DNA of 64,000 nt, from positions 52,833,327 to 52,897,326 of the forward strand of contig JAHLJT010003656.1 of the NCBI GenBank assembly GCA_031308135.1, written 5' to 3'. The notes beneath the pieces were generated by a model that saw only the letters and a list, made by a program, of their open reading frames with translations, did not search any database and was not told where the DNA came from. The translations under genes and the position numbers were made by a program. This DNA is from Acheta domesticus (Eukaryota > Arthropoda > Insecta > Orthoptera > Gryllidae). Positions 56,190 to 64,000 of this stretch are shown here, piece by piece; within the stretch, counting starts at the first letter, position 1; each line of letters opens with the position of its first letter.

Positions 56190-57780
56190 ACTCTTTAATA
56201 TATGAAATTATTTTAACAAACAAATAAAAACATATTACGTCATACTAGCGTACTCGTGCGAGAACTCTTGCATGTTATACCTCAACCTCTTTCTTATTTT
56301 TCCATTTCCAAATTAAGCCTGATATTTGTTCTTTTCTTCAAGACCCTCTTACCTTCCGTCACTTGTCCTAGATGTCACCTTGCAATTGATAACAATATAA
56401 TATACCCTTGTCAATACAAATTATTCTTATTTAACTTTATTATCAAAGGTAAGAGCAAAGAGGTACACCCGTGTAATTCAGTCGCATAGAATATCAAGTA
56501 ATTAGTAATTTCACATACAGTTGCAGATTCTACAGACTGAGTAGGTGGGGTAGAATCGAGAAGCGTCGAACCAGCAAAAATGTAATAGAATGGTCAAGAT
56601 CTCATCCTATAGATTACGATGCGAGGAAAGTTTCTTTGAGGTCTCTGACCTCAAAATTTAATTTTTAACACCCTAAAAGGCTTTGTTTAGGAGTTATTTA
56701 ACGCTATAGATTCAAAAATCCTGACGTGCGTTGCGAGTTACATTCTACATGAATATTTATATTCAAATATATATATTTAGATTTAGATTTGTTTATATTT
56801 AGATTTAAACAAATCCTTTATATTTTTGAAGTCAAAGCGCAATTCGTCACGTCTCCGTGAAATTCTCTTTCTTTAGAGACGTCGCTTATAAAGATTGGTT
56901 GCGTTTGAGAGTCGCAAATGGAAGATATACTACTGAAATAATAAAGGATACGATTTGTTCAAGACATTTTTTCTATTTGAAATTTTTATCTTACAGGTGA
57001 AATAACACACTGATCTAATGAATTATTTAATTGTGTTACGTCTTCTAACATGTACCAAACAAATAACATTCTTTCGATTAATGCGTGAAAAGCACGATTA
57101 CCAACTTGTTTCTAGCAAAAAGATAATTCCTCGCCAAAATAAGTTTCTTCAAACTAAACAAAATATTTCAATTGTTGTTTATTGCTAAAATTTAGTGAAA
57201 TATCTCACTAAATGAAGACGAACTAATTGAATCTAATCTGACGAACTTAAAGAAGGAAAACAGTCTCAAAGAAGCGCGCGTGAAAATATCGCAAGCTCTA
57301 TATAACAAACTATGTAAGTTCACATTAAAAAAAATATGATTTAGACACAGTACATTGACCCGGCTAGTCCATTCAGGAGCAGAGAAGGGTCGTTGAAAAC
57401 ATTTTTATTACAAAATTAGGTATTGAATAATTATTGTCAAAATAATCAATCATGTAACAATTCACATTATCCAAGAAACGTCAGTATAAACAATCACAAT
57501 TTTACCACGGCAGGTGTCATGAACACCCTCCAAAATTCTTTTTTCAAGGAATATTCTGCAATATCGTGGAAATATCCGACAAAAAGTACCAATCGATTTG
57601 TCTTGTGAAGGGGAATTATCTTAACTGTCAATCACATTTGTAGATGCCTTAAACATCAAGCTTTAGATGGATAAAATATTTAAAAACAAAATTTATTATT
57701 TATATTTAAAGAAATCGGGGTAAATGCCCATTTCCCCACCACCCGTTACTTCCCTGAATATTGACCAAAAATCGATTGAT
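56190..57780. other. AT-rich stretch, nothing recognised
   Basis: About 1.6 kb without a supported gene or repeat. Short ATATTTAGATTTA repeats near 56770-56812. Confidence 0.45.
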
Positions 57781-57784
57781 TGTG

Positions 57785-58130
57785 AGATTCCTGGCCCAAT
57801 GATCGTTAGCCCCGTAAGCGTAGTTTCTTGGTGTAGTGCGATGCATCGCTTCTACCCAGACAAGCTCTAAGCGTTCGAGTTGACTTCCTACATGTGTGAT
57901 AGTGTAGTGTATAAGTGTGTTTTTGTGTGTGTGTAGGTGGAGACGTTAAGCAAAGAAACTTCGCGCACGATCCGTGGCCCGATTGTGAAGATATTACTCC
58001 GGCATTCACCTGATACTGATAGGGGAAACCAACAAAAACTACCAATCAATGCAGTCGACCGCTAAAATTCTTCTGTATACAGTGCCTGAATTCGATCCAA
58101 CTCTGAAACTAGAGACGAAAATCCACCACC
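57785..58130 (-). repeat. SINE family A, minus strand, diverged
   Basis: Matches the family at CCCCGTAAGCGTAG, GATCCGTGGCCCGATTGTGA, CCGGCATTCACCTGATA, GTCGACCGCTAAAATTCTTC, and a degraded head GAATTCGATCCAACTC. A GT-rich insert (57900-57940) interrupts it. Confidence 0.6.
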
Positions 58131-58179
58131 ATTTTGACTCGACCCCTAAGATCTTTTTTTAAATTTATTTATTCAATGG

Positions 58180-58850
58180 CCCTCTGCAACCGCATAAGAT
58201 GAATATAATAGTAATTTATATATACTTAGATAATATTCTAGTTTTATATATTATACAATAACGTGCAATAACAATAATTTATCATGAGAAAAGGGTCATC
58301 AGTTCTAGTCTATGGGGGATCGAAAAGTTCTCTTGGTAGCTCTCTTTTTAATCTTTTGCGATGAGGGTTTTGCTTACCTAAATGAAAGTGAATGGCGGAA
58401 GGGATCTTTAACATTTTGGGATATAATTTTGCGGCTAAGAGGGAGAAGTGGGCGGGGATGGGTGTAATGCCAAGTTCAATATGTAACTGCGAATTTGGAA
58501 TGTACCAGGGAGCTTTAGTGATGGTCCGTAGGAATCTATTTTGATCAATTTGAATTTTGTGGATGTTTGTTTTGGCAGCGACAGCCCAGACTGGGGAAGC
58601 ATAGGAAAGTATGGGTCGTATCATTGCTTTACAGAGCCTTGGGGTACTCCTGCTTTAATGGTGAGAGGTGCGGAGAGAGCTCCAGGGAGAAGTACAGAAA
58701 AAGTTCGCTTTTTAAGAAAACTTGCAATGATTTCTGAGAGATATAACTGGGTACCTAAACTGTGTAATTTGAAAATTAACCCTGGGTGCCAAACGGATCT
58801 GCCGGTCATAGACACTGCAGTTTCATCAATTGATGCCCAGAACTACCTAA
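58180..58850 (-). pseudogene. Jockey-type LINE fragment: reverse transcriptase with a large internal deletion
   Basis: The minus strand gives VWHPGLIFKLHSLGTQ and IIASFLKKRTFSV ending in AGVPQGSV (58621-58815), the conserved reverse-transcriptase block just before the catalytic YADD region. The next bases already read KAMIRPILSYASPVWAVAAK in another frame (58310-58624), which is the conserved C-terminal part. About 200 residues, including YADD, are therefore missing. The junction sits in CTCTGTAAAGCA, which can be read as the end of one part and the start of the other, so a short shared word probably mediated the deletion. The 3' end with a likely UTR extends to ~58180. Confidence 0.85.
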
Positions 58851-58924
58851 GCCGGTTGGACCAGATGAGGTGTAACCATGAGTCATAAACGCACGGACAT
58901 TCGCAGGTTGTATGTAGGATGGAT

Positions 58925-59278
58925 GATTGATAGATAAGTGATTCTGGGCGCACCAACGGCTAAGATCGATCGTCCCATAAGTGTAGTGCATGTTTTTATC
59001 GTTGGAGGTGGCGGTGATCTTCCTCCGCTAGATGGCAATATCCGGCGTCGTCCTCCCCGTTGTCTTGCGTGGTTTCCCCGGGCAGGTATCTCCCACCTCC
59101 GCGATTTGCCTGGTGTTGATTGGAGAAATCGCGGAAAACTACCGATCGGAGCAGCCGGCCGTCAGAATTCTCCTCCAGCAGCGGCTGAATTTGACTTAGC
59201 TGCCTAGCCAGTGTGGAAAATGCTGCCATCGTCGGGAGTGGAACCCTAGGCCCACCCGGTCAGAAGCACCGCAGTGGC
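58925..59278 (-). repeat. SINE family A, short form with internal deletion, minus strand
   Basis: Tail GATTGATAGATAAGTGATTC; GGAGGTGGCGGTGATCTTCC; AGGTATCTCCCACCTCCGCG; GAGCAGCCGGCCGTCAG; head GTCGGGAGTGGAACCCTAGG and ACCCGGTCAGAAGC. It lacks the ~150-bp segment present in the 22.3-kb and 49.6-kb copies, yet tail, body and head are all present, so it may be a subfamily. Confidence 0.78.
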
Positions 59279-59279
59279 C

Positions 59280-59530
59280 TTGATGGCGTGAGCCGGTGCA
59301 GGGTGGAGGAGGCGTTGATGTCGGTGTCGTGGGGCGGGGGGCGGGGGGCGGGCGCCGGGCAGGGCCCGTTGGCGCCGTGACGTGATCGCGCGGGCATCCT
59401 GCGGCGTGGGGCAGCGCCGAGGGGCGTGGCGCGGGCGGCGCGTGTCGCCTTCGCCCACGGGCGACGCGTGGGGCGGGGCGGCGCGGGGCGATGCACAGAC
59501 GCGCGGGCGTTACGGCCGGGATGCAAATGG
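59280..59530. other. CpG island beside the SINE head
   Basis: GC-rich, with GGGGCGGGGGGCGGGG (near 59331) and GGGGCGGGGCGGCGCGGGGC-type runs. Frames on both strands are low-complexity. Confidence 0.45.
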
Positions 59531-61732
59531 TAGGAAGCGAACCTTGAGACGAACAACGGACCGTGTCCTTCGCACAAATACTTTTTTTTTCGTGCAAAAA
59601 TTCTTTACGTAACTACCGATGGCTCTGGTAGTCTTCACTTATTTATTTGTTGTCAAAAATGGTAAAAAATGAATATGACGTTTGAAAGAGCGTAAAGCTT
59701 CATTTGGCCGAGGTGCTTTGAAAGTGCTGTATTCAAACTTGTGTAATACTTTACAAGATTGCAACTCCCAAATACCCCCAATTCCAGTAAGAAGCTTACA
59801 ATGGGACTAGCTAGGGTGTGCGCAAAGGCGAAACGTGTCAAGAAGCAGCGTTGCAGTAAACAGTTGAAACGAGCTGCATTGCATTAATAATTAATTTTGT
59901 GGTTTCGAAATACTAACGGGGGACGATATAGAAGAGTTAGAACCCGAAAGCGCCCATGATTTGAAACATTTTAGTGTAGGTTTCACGTGAATCCGATCAC
60001 GGAAACCCAAGTTATCAATAAATAAAGAATTGTGGTTTTGACTGACGAGAATGCGAGAAAAAACATTTAGAGGCTATTACGTTATTCCACGTCGAAAATG
60101 TTAAAATGCAATTATTAAAGGATTGCGTGAATAAATGATGGTACTAAGGCAAATAAATTACTTTATAATTATAGAAATTAATGGGAATGGTAACGTGAGT
60201 AAACTGTTTAAAAAGAAGCGTTCCAGGACTAATTGGGAATTACGGGAATGAAAGAACAATTTAATGAATTTTTTTTGACAATAGAACAGAATTTAGATAA
60301 TGGCCAGAATGTAATTAAAACATATGGAAAAATTGTTATGGAGAGATCGACGGTCATTTGCTTTTTGCAAAAGGGATATAGCGGCCAGACAACTATGGAA
60401 AAAGATGAGGGTTTGTTCTGGTGTTGTGAAAAAGACGGGTCAAGCAAGCGACGCGATGTTACGCAGTGCAGAAGTTTTCGGTGAATACTTAATAATTTTT
60501 GGGTTTTGATATTATGAATGAATTAGGAAAGTGAGTTTTCTTACGGATAAAAGGAGATAGAAAGCTTTGGTAAGAGCGCGCGATAGTTACGCGAATTTTA
60601 AACGAACGGTAATTTCCTCGTGCTGACTGAAGAATTTTTAGTAGTATAAATTATTTTGCCATGTTAAAATTATGATTTGCGAAGACGAAAAAAAGAAATA
60701 TAATTTATCGCGGCAAGACAGTGTGCGCTGTAATTGCACGAGTATAAGATAAAAATAGTAATGTGAAGGTTGTTAATAATTTCGTATTTAAACATTAATG
60801 TGCAAGAATATGCATAATTCATTTTCATAAACGGACACGTGCGAAGATGCATGCAAGAATTAGTTTGTTAAGACACACAGTGCGCGATGTAAATAATTAG
60901 GAAATTTTAAGTAAGGGATAAACGCAGTGTAAGAAGAAGATGTCGGGTGCTGCAACGAAGATGCCTAAAGGACGATGCGAGTGGTAATCGTCGCCACGTC
61001 ACCACGGGTATTCGGGGATTCATAGAGTTTGGAAATGTCGGCTAATGATTCGTTTTGTACAAGAACAAGTTTTGTAGTTTGAATTAATTTAGTTTTTTAA
61101 GAAATGACACGGCCGATATTGTTATGACGGATCCTAAAAGTAACTAACAGTCATGGAGTAAATGGGGGAAAACAGTTGGAAGCATTAATTTTTGAATTCC
61201 AAGGAATAAAGTTCCACTAAATTTGTTTTATTTTTTTGTGTTCATAAAAGATAGAAATTTTGGTCGAACGGTTGAATGTTATGCATATAACTCTGTATGG
61301 TAATTTAGGACATGTGTAGCATTAAGTGAGTATTGTTGCAGAACGAGAGAGTGTTTACCGGTAATGGCAGGTAGGTTGAAGCCCTGCCGACAGAAGCGTT
61401 ATGTATTTGAAGTGTTTATGTGTGTGTTTTGAGTTATAATAAACGCAAAGAGGTCTTGGTTACCTCCTTTGGAAGATAATATCACTGTGCTTTGGGATTG
61501 TTACCACATGATTGGGTAATTTCCGGGCAATGGGCATCCAATAAGGGTTTACGTTTACATCCGTCTTCGTATGAAGGGAATCGCCGAACCACGCTCTTAA
61601 ATAAATTTAATGGTTTGGGTTACGCGATACGGTACGGGGGAAGTTGTATTATTAGTATTCTGGTGAAGAATAATAGAGATTATGATAGATATTGACGAGT
61701 GAAAAGCAGTAGTGCATAACTAAGGGTGATAA

Positions 61733-61735
<3 letters not shown>
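59531..61735. other. Long non-coding-looking stretch, identity unknown
   Basis: About 2.2 kb, less AT-rich than its flanks, G/A-rich on the plus strand from 60200 on. An 83-codon plus frame (60233-60484) is not low-complexity but matches no family I know. It might be a decayed retroelement leader or gag; not supported. Confidence 0.3.

Positions 61736-61791
<56 letters not shown>
61736..61791 (+). repeat. (TTA)n microsatellite
   Basis: About 18 TTA units, uninterrupted. No LINE 3' end is visible next to it. Confidence 0.95.
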
Positions 61792-61792
<1 letters not shown>

Positions 61793-63795
61793 GAGAGCAG
61801 GACAACCACCGCCCCCGTACGAGTGATAGATAGGGCAGGACCCGCCGCACTTGCTATTTTCAAACTTGTAGAGAAAGGGAACATTTTTAATTATTGGAGG
61901 TTTTGATTGTCTTTGTATAGATTGAAAAATTATAAGTTTATCTTGTTACAGATAATCAAATAATATTTATATTTTATCAGATTCTTTATTTCATCTCTTA
62001 GCGACATTTCGGAGCGAGGTTAGCCCAATCATCAGACAAACTACTATTGTTATATTTAATACATTATCGTAAATATTGAATTATTCATCATGCAATATGG
62101 TGATCTACATAAAATGAATATAATTAAATTCATTTTCCAAACGTTGCTCAAGAATCGCACAATTTTTATAAGCATTAATTAATAAAACTGATAATACAAA
62201 AAGAACAAACAAAACAATAACATAACATGGTACTGGAGACTCACCCATAATAAAGGTGTCGTATATTTCGAAAAACAAACAGAAAATTACATTATTGTTG
62301 GGTTAACATTATATTTCAGACAAGAATGGGAAGATGACTGAACCTCGTTTCGTAACTTCGCTAAGATATTGAATAAAGAAGTTGGTAGTAAAATGTGTAT
62401 TATTTGATTGTCAATAACAAGAGGAACTTATAATTTTACCAAAGTGGACATTTGTTGAGATCGTGTGTTGCTTGAGCGGAGTTCTTGGCCTGATGGGTCC
62501 TTTAATTATAAATACCAATAAGAGGTCGGTAATTCTACGGATGGTAACTAATGGAACATTCCTGAAGGAGCTCGAAGAGATACTGTTATATGTGAAAAAA
62601 GTTCAAAACAAATATAAATGCAACTAGTAGTCATTGTTGGTTAAGAAATTAAATATTCTCCGTGATAAATATTTTTAAGAGTATAATTTATGCCTAATTA
62701 ATATATCTATAACAAATTGGTGCTAGAATGTTCAATGGCAATGGAATGATACTGACATTTTTACTATTGTTAGGATATTTCAATTTTTATTATGAACTTA
62801 TATTTTTTAAATTTTATTATTTAAATAAACTTTTTATTTTAAACTTCCGAATTTATTCTTCGGTTTAATTTTTTTCGTTTCCTTAAATTTATAGTTGAGG
62901 GCCGTAAACATCAAGGAACAACACGATGATCCCTGCAAAGAAGTATCAGTGGATAACGTTTTCTCGCACATTTTACTTCAAACCTCTTTTTGAAACATAA
63001 GAAAACATATGAAATATTTAATGGGAAATAGAAATGTAAATGTTAAAACAGCTATAAATTTTTTCTGATTCATTTTATAAGTAATATTCTATCTTTCTAT
63101 ATGGATACTTGAATCTTGATGCATATTTTAATATTGGAATAATAAATGATACATTGTCTTATTCATCTTTTTGGGCGCAGCCAAGATTACAGAGGACTTT
63201 TATTTAATTGAAATATCAACTTAAGAGTGCTTTTCAGTATAGTAAAACTTTCGAATTTACTCTTCGGTTTAGAAGACAGCAAACATGTTTCTTATGCTTT
63301 TCGATGGCAATTAGGTGCTTTAAGTGCAAATAATGAAATTGGCGTTTGAGGCACAATGAATACGGCATTGCACAAAACAAGTGGCCTCTTTTAGCCTCTT
63401 TTAGGGATTGGTGTTTCATAGATATTCTTCACAAACGAGGTCCAAATTCAATCTTTTTAGATCACAAAGTGCATTAAATTTGACGTATGCGCTTTGATCA
63501 TATGTAATTGTACACTTCAAATGGATTATCCAAGTGTCAAGATGTACCTTTATGTACCTTTATGAATGTTCTGCATATAATGTTCAAAATAGTCGGCGAA
63601 AGAAATGCCTTTTTCCATAGAAGAAGAAAGTGCCACTTAAGAACATAATCTAACCCGGTAAAAGTGAGGCCGAATAAACAACCCTTCAAAGAGCAGGGGA
63701 CCTCAATCTAAGAACGAGTAGTCTCTCATCGTCCAATCATTTTAGAATGCGATTTGCTTGTAATTAGTTAATTAATTCAAAGTGTTTCAATCATT
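61792..63795. other. AT-rich stretch, nothing recognised
   Basis: About 2 kb without a supported gene or repeat. Confidence 0.5.
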
Positions 63796-63799
63796 TTGT

Positions 63800-64000
63800 G
63801 GATCCCATAAGTTTGGGACTGCATAAGGATTGCATGTTATATCATAGAAGGTGGCAGTATTCATACCCTGCGGAATGGTGAAATTCGGGGCCGACCCACA
63901 CATTGGTTTGCAGGGAAGTTCCGCTCCAGGTATCTCCACCAGCGGGACATCGTCCCAAGCGGAATAAGATCTAACTACCGACTAGTCTCCCAAAATATGT
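63800..64000 (-). repeat. SINE family A, cut by the window end, minus strand
   Basis: GATCCCATAAGTTTGGGACTG, then AGAAGGTGGCAGTATTC, GCGGAATGGTGAAATTCGGG, CGACCCACACATTGG, CAGGTATCTCC and CCAGCGGGACATCG. Tail and body present; the head would lie beyond the window. Confidence 0.7.

Noticed and set aside
61736..61791. Another Dong/R4 insertion at (TTA)n
   Set aside because: No endonuclease or 3' UTR match on either side of this microsatellite.

Overview
The window looks like insect nuclear DNA. Evidence: an AT-rich background broken by many short CpG- and GC-rich blocks, tRNA-derived SINEs, an intron-containing piggyBac element, a Dong/R4-type LINE tied to TAA microsatellites, and Jockey-type LINE fragments. 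Species cannot be read from the sequence; a large repeat-rich insect genome (polyneopteran-like) is my guess. I found no convincing host protein-coding gene, tRNA, rRNA or CRISPR array. Most long open frames are artefacts of GC-rich low-complexity DNA.

Layout. 0-7 kb: a GC block with G-runs, a Jockey-type LINE endonuclease fragment (minus strand), small hairpins, a SINE, a duplicated ~270-bp block and a degenerate tandem repeat. 7-16 kb: several GC islands, two inverted-repeat elements, a (GGCGA)n tract, and a 966-bp piggyBac-like element with exact TTAA flanks. 16-36 kb: a Tc1/mariner-style MITE, an island with an NRF1/EWG-type palindrome, a decayed Dong/R4 LINE next to (TAA)n, three SINE families, GC-rich pentanucleotide arrays (one with a 25-bp higher-order unit) and a large CpG island at 31.4-32.5 kb. 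36.9-44.9 kb: the most informative locus, a nested transposon. 45-64 kb: a ~0.7-kb CACGC pentamer array, more SINEs, a second Dong/R4 fragment ending in TAA repeats, a Jockey-type LINE with an internal deletion, and a SINE cut by the window edge.

The nested locus. A piggyBac element (36917-44901, TTAA on both sides) carries a two-exon transposase with the three catalytic aspartates and a C-terminal Cys-rich domain. Its second exon is split by a 5,120-bp foldback element (38064-43183). That insertion has long inverted arms built of ~164-bp tandem units and is flanked by an exact 9-bp duplication, GCTTTCAGC. Removing the insertion and one 9-bp copy restores reading-frame continuity, so the order of events is clear. 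The foldback resembles the Drosophila FB/Mutator-like type in structure (9-bp target duplication, tandem-repeat arms). It encodes no recognisable transposase, so it would need help in trans.

The window therefore mostly records transposition: DNA transposons choosing TTAA, TA or 9-bp targets, an endonuclease-bearing LINE choosing TAA repeats, and SINEs. Between these lie CpG islands, a few with transcription-factor-like palindromes that could be regulatory.
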